From: Heterostelium multicystogenum
Lineage: Eukaryota; Evosea; Eumycetozoa; Acytosteliales; Acytosteliaceae
Direction: 5' to 3'
NCBI GenBank assembly: GCA_003667245.1
Contig: RCNN01000492.1
Span: 1-64,000, forward strand
Length of the DNA stretch: 64,000 nucleotides
In this document: one piece after another, positions 9,749 to 19,949 of the stretch
Position numbering within the stretch: the first letter of the stretch is position 1
How the letters are laid out: each line of letters opens with the position of its first letter
Made by a program: the position numbers and the translations under genes
Notes under the pieces: model-generated
What the model was told of the DNA's origin: nothing
Seen by the model: the letters and a program-made list of their open reading frames with translations, nothing else
Database searches by the model: none

Positions 9749-10567
9749 ATGAGCAACACGCGTATTGCCTTTATCGGCGCCGGCAACATGGCGGCCAGCC
9801 TGATCGGCGGCCTGCGGGCCAAGGGCCTGGAAGCACAACAGATTCGCGCCAGCGACCCGGGCGCCGACACCCGCTCCCGCGTCAGCGCCGAGCACGGCAT
9901 CGAAACCTTCGCCGACAACGCACAAGCGATCGAAGGCGTTGACGTGGTGGTACTGGCGGTCAAGCCGCAGGCCATGAAAGCCGTGTGCGAAAGCCTGCGG
10001 CCTAGCCTCAAGCCCCACCAATTGGTGGTGTCCATCGCCGCCGGCATCACCTGTGCCAGTATGAACAACTGGCTCGGCGCCCAGCCGATTGTGCGCTGCA
10101 TGCCCAACACCCCGGCGCTGCTGCGCAAGGGCGTGAGCGGCTTGTACGCCACGTCCGAAGTCACTGCCCAACAGCGCGACCAGGCACAAGCGCTGTTGTC
10201 CGCCGTAGGTCTCGCCGTGTGGCTGGAACAAGAGCAGCAACTGGACGCCGTCACCGCCGTCTCCGGCAGTGGCCCGGCGTATTTCTTCCTGCTGATCGAG
10301 GCCATGACCGCCGCTGGCGTGAAACTCGGCCTGCCGCAGGAAGTCGCCGAGCAACTGGCCGAGCAGACCGCACTGGGCGCCGCGCAGATGGCCGTGACCA
10401 GCGATGTCGACGCGGCCGAGTTGCGCCGTCGCGTGACCTCGCCGGGCGGCACGACCCAGGCGGCAATCGAATCATTCCAGGCCGGGGGCTTTGAAGCCCT
10501 GGTGGAAAAAGCACTGGGTGCCGCAGCACATCGTTCGGCCGAAATGGCCGAGCAGCTGGGCAAATAG
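9749..10567 (+). CDS. proC: Pyrroline-5-carboxylate reductase
   Basis: ProC makes proline from pyrroline-5-carboxylate using NAD(P)H. The 272-residue ORF is intact. An N-terminal Rossmann motif IAFIGAGNMAASLIGGL is followed by VLAVKPQAM and RCMPNTPALL. The P5CR signature lies in SGSGPAYFFLLIEAM and the C-terminal RRRVTSPGGTTQAAI. An in-frame ATG 9749 has a purine-rich site (gtaaggac) upstream. It lies between yggS and yggT and is probably co-transcribed with them. Confidence 0.97.
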   Translation: MSNTRIAFIGAGNMAASLIGGLRAKGLEAQQIRASDPGADTRSRVSAEHGIETFADNAQAIEGVDVVVLAVKPQAMKAVCESLRPSLKPHQLVVSIAAGITCASMNNWLGAQPIVRCMPNTPALLRKGVSGLYATSEVTAQQRDQAQALLSAVGLAVWLEQEQQLDAVTAVSGSGPAYFFLLIEAMTAAGVKLGLPQEVAEQLAEQTALGAAQMAVTSDVDAAELRRRVTSPGGTTQAAIESFQAGGFEALVEKALGAAAHRSAEMAEQLGK

Positions 10568-10591
10568 TCGTCCCCCACATAGGAATCAAAC

Positions 10592-11179
10592 ATGCTCGGA
10601 ATCAATGACGCTGCCATTTTCATCATCCAGACCCTGGGCAGCCTGTACCTGCTGATCGTGCTGATGCGTTTTATCCTGCAACTGGTGCGGGCGAACTTCT
10701 ACAACCCGCTGTGCCAGTTCGTGGTAAAGGCCACGCAGCCGCTGCTCAAGCCTCTGCGCCGGGTGATCCCGAGCCTGTTCGGCCTGGACATGTCGTCGCT
10801 GGTATTGGCGCTGCTGCTGCAGATCCTGCTGTTCGCGGTCATCCTGCTGCTCAATGGCTATCAGGCCACCACGCTGCTGTTGCTGCCGTGGGCCTTGATC
10901 GGGATCTTCTCGCTGTTCCTGAAGATCATTTTCTGGTCGATGATCATCAGCGTGATCCTGTCCTGGGTCGCTCCGGGCAGCCGCAGCCCGGGTGCCGAAC
11001 TGGTGGCACAGATCACTGAGCCGGTGCTGGCACCGTTCCGTCGCCTGGTACCTAACCTGGGTGGCCTGGACATCTCGCCGATCTTCGCGTTTATCGCGAT
11101 TCAGCTGCTGCAAAGCTGGGTGATTCCACGTTTGGCGTTCTACGCATTCATGCCCAAAGAACTGTTCGGTCTGATCTGA
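10592..11179 (+). CDS. yggT: YggT family integral membrane protein
   Basis: An intact 195-residue inner-membrane protein with two YggT repeats. The repeats are centred on [20 protein letters not shown] at the N-terminus and [20 protein letters not shown] in the middle, each followed by the conserved L(K/A)P(L/F)RR(V/L)(I/V)P segment. Between them are hydrophobic stretches ([17 protein letters not shown] and others). The family is implicated in osmotic tolerance in other organisms, but its molecular role is not known. It is 24 bases after proC. Confidence 0.93.
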   Translation: MLGINDAAIFIIQTLGSLYLLIVLMRFILQLVRANFYNPLCQFVVKATQPLLKPLRRVIPSLFGLDMSSLVLALLLQILLFAVILLLNGYQATTLLLLPWALIGIFSLFLKIIFWSMIISVILSWVAPGSRSPGAELVAQITEPVLAPFRRLVPNLGGLDISPIFAFIAIQLLQSWVIPRLAFYAFMPKELFGLI

Positions 11180-11185
11180 CAACAA

Positions 11186-11317
11186 TGTGGCGAGGGAGCT
11201 TGCTCCCGCTGGGCTGCGCAGCAGCCCCAAAACGGCCGACCGCGTTGCATCTGCGAAATCGCGGCAACCGGACCGGGACCGCTTCGCGCTCCAGCGGGAG
11301 CAAGCTCCCTCGCCACA
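11186..11317. repeat. REP-type inverted repeat, GGCGAGGGAGC type
   Basis: TGTGGCGAGGGAGCTTGCTC at the left and its complement ending CTCCCTCGCCACA at the right bound a 132-base element. Each end carries the hairpin GGGAGC-TT-GCTCCC. The inner arms include GGGCTGCGCAGCAGCCC, a second hairpin. The core sequence differs from the two commoner REP types in this window. Confidence 0.85.
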
Positions 11318-11409
11318 AAAAGCCTTAAAAACACCAGCCGCAGGCCTTTGCTTGCCGCTGGGTGCAGCGGTCTTTAGACTTACGCCTCATTTAAACGAGA
11401 GCAGGGTCG

Positions 11410-12547
11410 ATGCCAACTGCCTTCCCCCCGATTCTGTTGGACTGGTCGTGCCCCAAGTGGCGCACTTCAGCGAACCGCTGGCCCTGGCCTGCGGCCGTTC
11501 GCTGCCCGCCTACGACCTGATCTATGAAACCTACGGCCAACTGAACGCCACGGCCAGCAACGCCGTGCTGATCTGCCACGCCCTGTCCGGCCACCACCAC
11601 GCTGCGGGTTTCCACAGCATGGACGAGCGCAAGCCCGGCTGGTGGGACAGCTGCATCGGCCCCGGCAAGCCCATCGACACTAACAAGTTCTTCGTGGTCA
11701 GCCTGAACAACCTCGGCGGCTGCAACGGCTCCACCGGCCCCAGCAGCCTCAACCCGGAAACCGGCAAGCCGTTTGGCGCCGATTTCCCGGTACTGACCGT
11801 GGAAGACTGGGTGCACAGCCAGGCGCGCCTGGCCGACGTTCTGGGCATCGCCCAATGGGCCGCCGTGATCGGCGGCAGCCTGGGCGGCATGCAGGCCCTG
11901 CAATGGACCATCACCTACCCGGACCGCGTGCGCCATTGCCTGGCCATCGCCTCGGCCCCAAGCTGTCGGCGCAGAACATCGCCTTCAACGAAGTGGCGCG
12001 CCAGGCGATCCTCACCGACCCGGAGTTCCACGGCGGTTCGTTCCAGGAAGCGGGCGTGATCCCCAAGCGCGGGCTGATGCTCGCGCGCATGGTCGGGCAC
12101 ATCACCTACCTGTCGGATGACTCCATGGGCGAGAAATTCGGCCGTGGCCTCAAGAGCGAGAAGCTCAACTACGACTTCCACAGCGTCGAATTCCAGGTCG
12201 AGAGCTACCTGCGTTATCAGGGCGAGGAGTTTTCCGGGCGTTTCGACGCCAACACCTACCTGCTGATGACCAAGGCCCTGGACTACTTCGACCCGGCGGC
12301 GAATTTCGACGATGACCTGGCGCGCACCTTCGAGGCGGCCACCGCCAAGTTCTGCGTGATGTCGTTCACCACCGACTGGCGCTTCTCCCCGGCCCGCTCG
12401 CGGGAATTGGTGGATGCGCTGATGGCCGCCAAGAAAGACGTCTGCTACCTGGAGATCGACGCACCGCAAGGCCACGACGCCTTCCTGATCCCGATCCCGC
12501 GTTACTTGCAGGCTTTTAGCAATTACATGAACCGAATAGCACTGTGA
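11410..12547 (+). CDS. metX: Homoserine O-acyltransferase MetX (frameshifted)
   Basis: MetX activates homoserine for methionine synthesis; in Pseudomonas the enzyme is reported to use succinyl-CoA. The alpha/beta-hydrolase nucleophile elbow [12 protein letters not shown] is at about residue 145, and the catalytic Asp/His are in the C-terminal segment ending [12 protein letters not shown]. The start MPTAF at 11410 is in a different frame from the body. A C missing from the run at 11425-11430 explains it, and a second C is missing near 11957 (gcccca). Length is about 379 aa. The MetW start follows eight bases later, as in other pseudomonads. Confidence 0.93.
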
Positions 12548-12554
12548 GAACGCC

Positions 12555-13176
12555 ATGAGAGCCGACCTGGAAATCATCCAAGACTGGATCCCCGCCGGCA
12601 GCCGCGTGCTCGACTTGGGTTGCGGCGATGGCGAACTGCTGAGCTGGCTGCGCGACAACAAGCAAGTCACCGGCTATGGCCTGGAAAACGACCCGGACAA
12701 CATCGCCCAGTGCGTGGCCAAGGGCATCAACGTGATCGAGCAGGACCTGGACAAGGGCCTCGGCAACTTTGCCAGCAACAGCTTCGACATCGTGGTCATG
12801 ACCCAGGCCCTGCAAGCCGTGCACTACCCGGACCGGATCCTCGACGAAATGTTGCGCGTCGGCCGCCAGTGCATCATTACTTTCCCCAATTTCGGCCACT
12901 GGCGCTGCCGCTGGTACCTGGCCACCAAGGGCCGCATGCCGGTGTCGGACTTCCTGCCGTACACCTGGTACAACACGCCCAACATCCACTTCTGCACCTT
13001 TTGAAGACTTCGAAGCGCTGTGTGGCGAGCGCGAAGCCAAAGTCATCAACCGCCTTGCCGTCGATCAACAGCATCGTCACGGCTGGGCGAGTAAGCTATG
13101 GCCCAACCTGCTGGGTGAGATCGGGATCTACCGGGTCAGCAGCCCGGGCCTGACGGACCACCAGATTGCCGTCTAA
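12555..13176 (+). CDS. metW: MetW methionine-pathway methyltransferase-like protein (frameshifted)
   Basis: MetW is a SAM-methyltransferase-fold protein that pairs with MetX; it is thought to be needed for acyltransferase activity. The SAM motif VLDLGCGDGELLSWL is at residues 18-32, followed by FDIVVMTQALQAVHYP. An extra T near 13002 moves the frame (span of 622 bases equals 3x207 plus 1). The sequence then continues as EDFEALCGERE to the end TDHQIAV. The metX-metW pair forms an operon. Confidence 0.93.
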
Positions 13177-13197
13177 CCATTTTCAAGGAGGACGATC

Positions 13198-13632
13198 ATG
13201 AGTCGCCTGGCTGTTTTTCTACTCACCGCGTGCCTGAGCGTCAGCGCTATGGCGGCGGATGTTATCGATGGTAATCGTCAGAAAGAATTCGGCGATATCA
13301 CGGTGCACTACAACACCCTGACCACCAGCTTCCTGACGCCGGAAATGGCTCAGGAAGCCGGGATCGTACGCAGCAAAGAGCTGGGCATGATCAATGTGTT
13401 CGTAAACAAGGGCGTCGAATCGATAGACGCCACCGTTACCGGCACAATCAAGGATCTGGGCGGCAAGAGCGAGATGCTGACGTTCAAGAAAATCACCCAG
13501 AAAGGTTCTACGCTTTACGTCGCCCAGTACCCGGTGCCGCAGCAGGAAACCAAGATTTTCACCATCAACGTTGAAACCGGTGGCAAAGCCCACGGTTTCA
13601 GTTTCAACCAGGAACTGTTTCCCGGCGCAATG
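13198..13632 (+). CDS. DUF4426 family secreted protein
   Basis: A small exported protein of unknown function, conserved next to metW and rdgB in Pseudomonas. The signal peptide [20 protein letters not shown] is clear, and a strong AAGGAGG ribosome site precedes ATG 13198. The mature part is beta-rich with conserved [20 protein letters not shown] and ends near [11 protein letters not shown]. In the given sequence it reads straight on into rdgB. One extra A at 13629-13630 hides the expected GCATGA stop/start overlap, so its real end is at the rdgB start. Confidence 0.85.
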
Positions 13633-14227
13633 ATGAACCTTACTCAACTCGTACTGGCCAGCCATAACGCCGGCAAGCTCAAAGAACTCCAGGCCATGCT
13701 CGGCGACTCGGTGCAACTGCGCTCGATTGGCGAGTTCAGCCAGGTAGAGCCGGAAGAGACCGGCCTGTCGTTTGTCGAGAACGCCATCCTCAAGGCCCGC
13801 AACGCCGCGCGTATTTCCGGCCTGCCGGCACTGGCTGACGATTCGGGCCTGGCCGTGGACTTCCTGGGCGGCGCGCCTGGCATCTACTCGGCACGTTACG
13901 CCGACGGTAAAGGCGATGCGGCCAACAACGCCAAGCTGCTGGACGCCCTCAAGGACGTGCCCGACGCGATGCGCGGCGCGCAGTTCGTCTGCGTGCTGGC
14001 CCTGGTGCGTCACGCCGATGATCCATTGCCGATCCTCTGCGAAGGCTTGTGGCACGGTCGCATCCTGCATGCGGCCAGCGGCGAGCACGGGTTTGGCTAC
14101 GACCCGCTGTTCTGGGTGCCGGAGCGCAATGTCTCCAGCGCCGAATTGAGCCCGGGCCGACAAGAACCAGATCAGCCACCGCGCCCGCGCAATGGATTTG
14201 CTGCGCCAGCGCCTGGGCCTGAAATGA
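13630..14227 (+). CDS. rdgB: RdgB/HAM1 non-canonical purine NTP pyrophosphatase (frameshifted)
   Basis: RdgB hydrolyses dITP, XTP and dXTP to keep abnormal purines out of DNA. Features: [18 protein letters not shown] (the SHNxGK motif), [33 protein letters not shown] (substrate site), and [13 protein letters not shown]. After SSAELSP an extra G near 14155 (cccgggccg) breaks the frame. Removing it gives the expected [15 protein letters not shown] and an LGLK end at TGA 14225-14227. The start ATG-ATG at 13630 should overlap the DUF4426 stop. The stop overlaps the hemW ATG at 14224. Confidence 0.93.
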
Positions 14228-15427
14228 CTCAGAACACCTCCGCGCAGCCACTGATTCTCGGTGGCGCGCAAACACCTCGGGCGGCCCTGCCTCACCTGCC
14301 GCCCCTGGCGCTGTATATCCACATCCCGTGGTGCGTGCGCAAATGCCCCTATTGCGACTTCAACTCCCACACCGCCAGCAAGGTGCTGCCGGAGGAAGAG
14401 TACGTCGACGCGTTGCTGGCCGACCTCGATCAGGACCTGCACGCGGTGTACGGCCGTGAGCTGAGTTCGATCTTTTTCGGCGGCGGCACCCCAAGCCTGT
14501 TCAGCGCCGTTGCCCCTGGGCCGGTTGCTCAAGGGCGTGGAAGCGCGCATCCCGTTTGCCGGCGATATCGAGATCACCCTGGAAGCCAACCCCGGTACCT
14601 TCGAGCAAGAGAAGTTCGTGGCGTACCGCAAGCTGGGGATCAATCGGCTGTCGATTGGCATCCAGAGTTTCCAGCAGGAAAAACTCGAAGCCCTGGGCCG
14701 CATCCACAACGGTGACGAAGCCGTGCGTGCCGCCGGCATGGCGCGCCAGGCCGGGTTCGACAACTTCAACCTGGACTTGATGCACGGTTTGCCCGATCAG
14801 TCCCTGGAGGACGCCCTGGGCGACCTGCGCCAGGCCATTGCCCTCAAGCCCACGCATCTGTCCTGGTATCAACTGACCCTGGAACCCAACACCGTGTTCT
14901 GGAACCAGCCGCCCGTGCTGCCGGAAGACGACACCCTGTGGGACATCCAGGAAGCCGGCCAGGCGTTGCTCGCCGAACACGGTTACGCCCAGTACGAAGT
15001 CTCGGCCTACGCCCAACCGGGCCGGCCGGCGCGGCATAACCTGAACTACTGGAGCTTTGGCGATTTTATCGGCATCGGCGCCGGTGCCCACGGCAAGCTC
15101 AGCCATCCGGATGGGCGCATCGTGCGCACCTGGAAAACCCGGCACCGAAGGACTACCTCAACCCGGCGAAAAACTACCAGGGCCGGCGCGAAAGAACTGA
15201 CCAACGAAGAGTTACCGTTCGAGTTCCTGATGAACGCCCTGCGCCTCACCGACGGCGTCGAAGCCAGGCTTTACGCCGAGCGTACCGGCCTCGAACTGGC
15301 CAGCCTCGATGAAGCTCGCCGCGAGGCAGAACAAAGTGGCCTGATGCAGGTCGAACCGTCACGCCTGGCGGCCACCGACCGCGGGCAACTCTTTCTCAAT
15401 GACCTGCTGCAGAAGTTTTTGAGCTGA
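14224..15427 (+). CDS. hemW: HemW-type radical SAM heme chaperone (frameshifted)
   Basis: HemW belongs to the coproporphyrinogen-dehydrogenase-like radical SAM family and is thought to deliver heme rather than act in heme synthesis. The radical-SAM cysteines are in [16 protein letters not shown] (Cx3Cx2C) at about residues 39-46. [31 protein letters not shown] and [25 protein letters not shown] segments follow. Shifts lie near 14505, and a compensating pair near 15140-15180 garbles about a dozen residues. The inferred length is about 401 aa. ATG overlaps the rdgB stop (ATGA). Confidence 0.93.
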
Positions 15428-15446
15428 TTGCTCTTAAGGAAATCGA

Positions 15447-15770
15447 ATGGATCTGGTACTCGACCTGCTCGCCACCGTATCCCGCTGGAGCCGTAGCAAC
15501 CTGTCGGAAATCTCCCTGGCGTTGGTAGGCTGCCTGTTGGTGCTGTTTGGCGCCGACATCAAGGGCTGGGTCGAAGCACGGCTGGGCAGCATCGCGGGTG
15601 CGCTGCGCGTGCCGCTGATGGCGCTGGTGTGCATGATCGGCAGCGGCGCTGCGCTGATCTATGCCACGCCGTGGATTGTTCGCGGGTTGAGCCAGTTCAA
15701 CAACTACAGCCTGGCGCCGGTGTTGTTGGTGGTGCTGGTGTTGATTGGGGTGGTGGCGGATCGCCGCTGA
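15447..15770 (+). CDS. DUF3392 family membrane protein
   Basis: A 107-residue intact ORF encoding a small inner-membrane protein of unknown function, normally found next to hemW in Pseudomonas. Predicted membrane segments: ISLALVGCLLVLFGADI, VPLMALVCMIGSGAALIYA and VLLVVLVLIGVVA near the end. It starts 19 bases after the hemW stop with aaggaaa upstream, so it is probably in the same transcript. A REPIN follows. Confidence 0.88.
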   Translation: MDLVLDLLATVSRWSRSNLSEISLALVGCLLVLFGADIKGWVEARLGSIAGALRVPLMALVCMIGSGAALIYATPWIVRGLSQFNNYSLAPVLLVVLVLIGVVADRR

Positions 15771-15789
15771 CCTTAAGCGCGGCACAAAA

Positions 15790-15886
15790 CAAATGTGGGA
15801 GCGGGCTTGCTCGCGAATGCGGTGTGTCAGTCAGCGTAAATGTCGACTGATCTACCGCATTCGCGAGCAAGCCCGCTCCCACATTT
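15790..15886. repeat. REPIN, GAGCGGGC type
   Basis: AAATGTGGGAGCGGGCTTGC and the complement GCCCGCTCCCACATTTT are separated by a spacer with its own pairing (GAATGCGG/CCGCATTC). It lies between convergent DUF3392 and trmB genes. Confidence 0.9.
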
Positions 15887-15913
15887 TTTACTGCATTTCA
15901 AGCCTGGGACTTA

Positions 15914-16639
15914 TCAGTCCACTTTCTCGAACTTCAAATCCCAAACCCCATGCCCGAGTCGCTCGCCGCGACGTTCGAACTTGGTGATCGGCCGCTCGGC
16001 CGGGCGCGGGACGCATTTGCCGTCTTCCGCCAGGTTGCGGTAGCCAGGGGCGACGTTCATCACTTCCAGCATGTACTCGGCATACGGTTTCCCAGTCGGT
16101 GGCCATGTGCAGGATGCCGCCCACTTTCAGCTTGCTGCGCACCAGTTCCGCGAAGGAAGCCTGGACGATGCGGCGCTTGTGGTGGCGGCTCTTGTGCCAT
16201 GGGTCCGGGAAGAACAGCATCAGGCGGTCGAGGCTGTTGTCGGCGATGCAGCGGTTGAGCACTTCGATCGCGTCGCAGTCGTAGACCCGCAGGTTGGTCA
16301 GGCCCTGAGTCAGCACGCCGTTCAGCAGCGCGCCAACACCCGGACGGTGTACTTCAACCCGATAAAATCCTGCTCCGGCGAAGCCGCGGCCATTTCCAGC
16401 AGGGAATGGCCCATGCCGAAGCCAATCTCCAGGGAGCGTGGTGCCGAGCGGCCAAACACCTGGTCGTAATTCCACCGGCGCGTCTGCCAGCGCAGGACGA
16501 ACAGCGGCGTGCCCTGCTCCAGGCCCTTTTGCTGGCCTCGGTCATGCGACCGGCGCGCATCACAAAAACTCTTGATGCGGCGGTGCTTGGACTCGTCGCC
16601 TTCTTCCAGGGTGTTCGGCGTTTCGTTTGATTCAGTCAT
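15914..16639 (-). CDS. trmB: tRNA (guanine-N7)-methyltransferase (frameshifted)
   Basis: TrmB forms m7G46 in tRNA. The start [20 protein letters not shown] is followed by [20 protein letters not shown] (SAM site), [14 protein letters not shown], and the catalytic-region motif [20 protein letters not shown]. The end is FEKVD. Frame shifts near 16090, 16330, 16475 and 16560 break about 240 residues. ATG 16639 is chosen; a TTG three bases earlier would add one residue. thiG lies nine bases upstream in the same direction. Confidence 0.93.
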
Positions 16640-16648
16640 CAATGGCTC

Positions 16649-17445
16649 TTACTTGATCAGACCATCCAGCGGCGAGGAGGCGCTGGCGTAAAGTTTTTTC
16701 GGCATGCGCCCGGCGAGGTACGCCAGGCGGCCGGCGACAATTGCGTGGTTCATGGCTTCAGCCATCAGGACCGGCTGCTGGCCATGGGCGATGGCCGAGT
16801 TCATCAGCACCGCATCGCAAACCCAGTTCCATGGCGATGGTGGCGTCGGAGGCAGTGCCCACGCCCGCATCCACCAGCACCGGGATCTTGGCTTCTTCAA
16901 GGATGATCTGCAGGTTGTACGGATTGCAGATACCCAGGCCGGAACCGATCAGACCGGCCAGCGGCATCACCGCGATGCAGCCGATTTCGGCCAGTTGGCG
17001 GGCGATGATCGGGTCGTCGCTGGTGTAGACCATCACGTCGAAACCTTCCTTGACCAGGGTCTCGGCGGCCTTGAGGGTTTCGATCACGTTGGGGAACAGG
17101 GTTTTCTGGTCGGCCAGCACTTCCAGCTTCACCAGGTTGTGGCCGTCGAGCAGCTCACGGGCCAGGCGGCAGGTGCGCACGGCTTCGATGGCGTCGTAGC
17201 AACCGGCGGTGTTCGGCAGGAAGGTGTAGCGATCCGGCGACAGCACTTCGAGCAGGTTCGGCTCGCCCTCGATCTGGCCGAGGTTGGTGCGGCGCACGGC
17301 GAAAGTAACGATCTCGGCGCCCGAGGCTTCGATGGCCAGGCGGGTTTTTCTTCATGTCGCGGTACTTGCCGGTGCCGACCAGCAGACGCGACTGGAAGGT
17401 ACGACCGGCCAGGACGAAAGGCTTGTCGCTACGAACGATGCTCAT
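16649..17445 (-). CDS. thiG: Thiazole synthase (frameshifted)
   Basis: ThiG builds the thiamine thiazole phosphate from DXP, dehydroglycine and ThiS thiocarboxylate. The start [20 protein letters not shown] and RLLVGTGKY are typical; then [51 protein letters not shown] and [13 protein letters not shown]. Shifts lie near 16815 and 17346. The inferred length is about 264 aa, the normal size. It is downstream of thiS with a 65-base gap and just before trmB. I see no TPP riboswitch in front of this pair. Confidence 0.95.
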
Positions 17446-17510
17446 GGGAAATCCTCGAGTTGGGGTGAGGTTCTGCAGAATGCGGGTTGGCGCCCTGGAG
17501 CGCCGGACGG

Positions 17511-17711
17511 CTAGCCGCCGCCGATGGCGTGGACCACTTCGACCTGGTCACCCTCGGTGAGCGCGGTCTCGACGTGCTGGCTACGCGGGACGATATCCTG
17601 GTTGAGCTCCACTGCGACGCGGCGTCCGGTCAAGTCCAGACGGGTCAGCAGGGCCGCAACGGTTTCACCGTCGGGCAGTTCAAAGGGTTCGCCGTTCAAC
17701 TGAATGCGCAT
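17511..17711 (-). CDS. thiS: Sulfur carrier protein ThiS
   Basis: ThiS is the ubiquitin-like sulfur donor for ThiG. The 66-residue protein [15 protein letters not shown]... ends in HAIGGG, the C-terminal Gly-Gly that is adenylated and thiocarboxylated. It lies in the middle of a longer false ORF that starts inside the upstream DUF423 gene. The natural start is ATG at 17711-17709 (minus), where the beta-grasp fold begins. thiG is directly downstream. Confidence 0.95.
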   Translation of the reverse strand: MRIQLNGEPFELPDGETVAALLTRLDLTGRRVAVELNQDIVPRSQHVETALTEGDQVEVVHAIGGG

Positions 17712-17782
17712 GCCACGGGCCGCCATCGTTTTTAGGGGCCAGCATTCTAGCGTGATTGGCGTTGCTGGCCCAAGCCCCTTGG

Positions 17783-18162
17783 TCAGGCAGCCTGTAGACG
17801 CCACGCCGCCAAAACCGAGGAAGAACCAGCCCAGCAGGAACGCCAGGCCACCAAACGGGGTGATGATGCCGAGCTTGCTGATGCCGGTCATGGTCAGCAC
17901 ATACAGGCTGCCGGAGAACAGCAGGATGCCCACGGCAAAGGACACCCCCGCCCACGTCACCAGCCTGCCAGGGATGTGCGCCGCCAGCAGTGCCACGCCG
18001 AACAGCGCCAGGGTGTGCACCAACTGGTAGGTCACGCCGGTGTGGAAAATCGCCAGGTACTCGGCGCTCAGGCGGTTTTTTCAGGCCGTGGGCGGCAAAC
18101 GCGCCCAGGGCGACGCCGGTGAAACCGAAAAAGGCAGCCAGCATCAGAAAGCCACGCAACAT
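17783..18162 (-). CDS. DUF423 family membrane protein (frameshifted)
   Basis: A small inner-membrane protein (YgdD type) of unknown function with four predicted helices. MLRGFLMLAAFFGFTGVALG and AFAAHGLK at the N-terminus are the family hallmark. FHTGVTYQLVHTLALFGVALL, GVSFAVGILLFSGSLYVL and TPFGGLAFLLGWFFLG follow. Frame shifts lie near 18080 and near 17810. Removing one T from the run at the latter gives the expected WRLQAA end with a TGA at 17783-17785. As written, the frame runs on into thiS. Confidence 0.88.
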
Positions 18163-18236
18163 GAGGAACTCCAGTCAGACTCAGGGGGCAGGGTCTGTAT
18201 AATGGCCCGCTCAACGGGTTCGGCCAAGCCATCTCT

Positions 18237-18959
18237 ATGCTGCGTCTCCTCTTCAAGCGTTTTCTCAAAGCCCTCAAGTGGTTTGCCATCGGCAGCGTGC
18301 TGCTGGTGCTGCTTGTTCCGTTTTCGTGCCACCACCGGGCACTGCGCTGATGGTTGAGCGCAAGGTCGAGTCCTGGTCGACGGCGAGCCGATTGACGTAC
18401 AGCGCACGTGGGTGCCGTGGGATCAGATCTCCGACGAACTGAAAGTGGCGGTGATGGCCGGCGAAGACCAGCGCTTCCCGCAACATTGGGGTTTTGATTT
18501 CGGCGCGATCCAGGCGGCATTGCAGCATAACGAGCGTGGCGGTTCGATTCGTGGCGCCAGCACCTTGAGCCAGCAGGTATCGAAGAACCTGTTTTTATGG
18601 ACCGGCCGCAGCTATTTCCGCAAGGGCCTGGAAGCCTGGTTTACGGGGCTGATCGAGATTCTCTGGCCCAAGCAGCGAATCTTGAGGTGTACCTCAACAG
18701 CGTGGAGTGGGATGAAGGCGTGTTCGGCGCCGAAGCGGCGGCGCGGCATCACTTTGGGGTGAGCGCCAAGGCGCTGACCCGCCAGCAGGCCAGCTACCTG
18801 GCGGCGGTGTTGCCTAACCCGCGGGTGTGGAGTGCCAGCCATCCAACGTCGTATGTCGCGCGACGGGCGGCGTGGATTCGGCAGCAGATGAGTCAGTTGG
18901 GTGGCGACAGCTATTTGAATGAGCTGAACAACTCGCGCAAGGCGCTCTGGGCTGACTGA
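18237..18959 (+). CDS. mtgA: Monofunctional peptidoglycan glycosyltransferase (frameshifted)
   Basis: MtgA polymerises lipid II into glycan strands without a transpeptidase domain. The start [20 protein letters not shown] leads into one membrane anchor. The GT51 motifs follow: [18 protein letters not shown] (catalytic Glu), [36 protein letters not shown] and [10 protein letters not shown]. The end is NSRKALWAD. Shifts lie near 18325, 18370 and 18680. Length is about 240 aa. It is divergent from DUF423 across about 75 bases. Confidence 0.94.
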
Positions 18960-18972
18960 CACCCCACAAAAC

Positions 18973-19067
18973 AAAAGTGGGAGCGGGCTTGCTCGCGAAA
19001 GCGGTGTGCCAGTCAATACCTTAGGTGACTGATCCACCGCTTTCGCGAGCAAGCCCGCTCCCACATT
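18973..19067. repeat. REPIN, GAGCGGGC type
   Basis: AAAAGTGGGAGCGGGCTTGC and its complement GCCCGCTCCCACATTT, about 95 bases in total, lie between the convergent mtgA and rpoH genes. The inner arms CGAAAGCGG and CCGCTTTCG pair as well. Confidence 0.9.
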
Positions 19068-19094
19068 TCGATCGCGTTGTCCTAGCTACCTGTG

Positions 19095-19949
19095 TCAGGC
19101 GGCGATCGACAGTTTCAGCTTGTTCATCGCACTCTTCTCGAGCTGACGAATCCGCTCGGCCGACACGTTGTACTTCTGCGCCAGGTCGTGCAGCGTGGCT
19201 TTTTCTTCTGCCAACCAGCGCTGGTAGAGAATGTCACGGCTGCGGTCGTCCAGCACTTCCAGCGCTTCGTGCAGGTTGTGATTGGAGTTGTCGCTCCAGT
19301 CGGCATCTTCCAGCTGACGCGCCGGGTCGTACCGGTGGTCTTCCAGGTAGTTGGCCGGCGATTGGAAGGCGCTGTCGTCGTCCGCTTCGGCGGCCGGGTC
19401 GAAGGCCATGTCATGGCCGGTCAGGCGACTTTCCATCTCGCGCACTTCACGTGGCTCTACGCCAAGGCTTTCGGCCACGCGATGCACTTCTTCGTTGTTC
19501 AGCCACGCCAGGCGTTTCTTCTGGCTGCGCAGGTTGAAGAACAGTTTGCGCTGGGCCTTGGTGGTCGCGACTTTCACGATGCGCCAGTTGCGCAGGATGA
19601 ATTCGTGAATTTCCGCCTTGATCCAGTGCACAGCAAACGACACCAGGCGCACACCCATTTCCGGGTTGAAGCGCTTCACGGCTTTCATCAGGCCAACGTT
19701 GCCTTCCTGAATCAGGTCAGCCTGGGCCAGGCCGTAGCCGCTATAGCTACGGGCGATATGTACGACAAAACGCAGGTGGGCGAGCACCATCTGCCGAGCC
19801 GCCCCCAAATCCTGCTCATAGTAGAGACTCTCGGCCAGTTCACGCTCCTGCTCGGGCGTCAGCAATGGAATGCTGTTGACCGTGTGCACATAGGCCTCCA
19901 GGTTCGCACCCGGGACCAGAGCATAAGCAGGTTGCAAAGAAGTGGTCAT
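19095..19949 (-). CDS. rpoH: RNA polymerase heat-shock sigma factor RpoH (sigma-32)
   Basis: An intact 284-residue sigma-70 family factor that directs transcription of chaperone and protease genes. Region 2 is seen in [20 protein letters not shown] and [14 protein letters not shown]. The RpoH box follows as [10 protein letters not shown], a stretch specific to sigma-32 and used in its regulation. Region 4 with its helix-turn-helix is [20 protein letters not shown] near the end. The start is [16 protein letters not shown]. ftsX lies 130 bases upstream in the same direction, the conserved ftsYEX-rpoH order. Confidence 0.97.
   Translation of the reverse strand: MTTSLQPAYALVPGANLEAYVHTVNSIPLLTPEQERELAESLYYEQDLGAARQMVLAHLRFVVHIARSYSGYGLAQADLIQEGNVGLMKAVKRFNPEMGVRLVSFAVHWIKAEIHEFILRNWRIVKVATTKAQRKLFFNLRSQKKRLAWLNNEEVHRVAESLGVEPREVREMESRLTGHDMAFDPAAEADDDSAFQSPANYLEDHRYDPARQLEDADWSDNSNHNLHEALEVLDDRSRDILYQRWLAEEKATLHDLAQKYNVSAERIRQLEKSAMNKLKLSIAA

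Noticed and set aside
11318..11409. A SAM riboswitch upstream of metX
   Set aside because: I found no fold or conserved core of the known SAM riboswitch classes in this short stretch.
13219..14769. A 516-residue minus-strand ORF
   Set aside because: It is the antisense of DUF4426, rdgB and hemW, with no recognisable domain. High GC in pseudomonads makes long antisense ORFs common.
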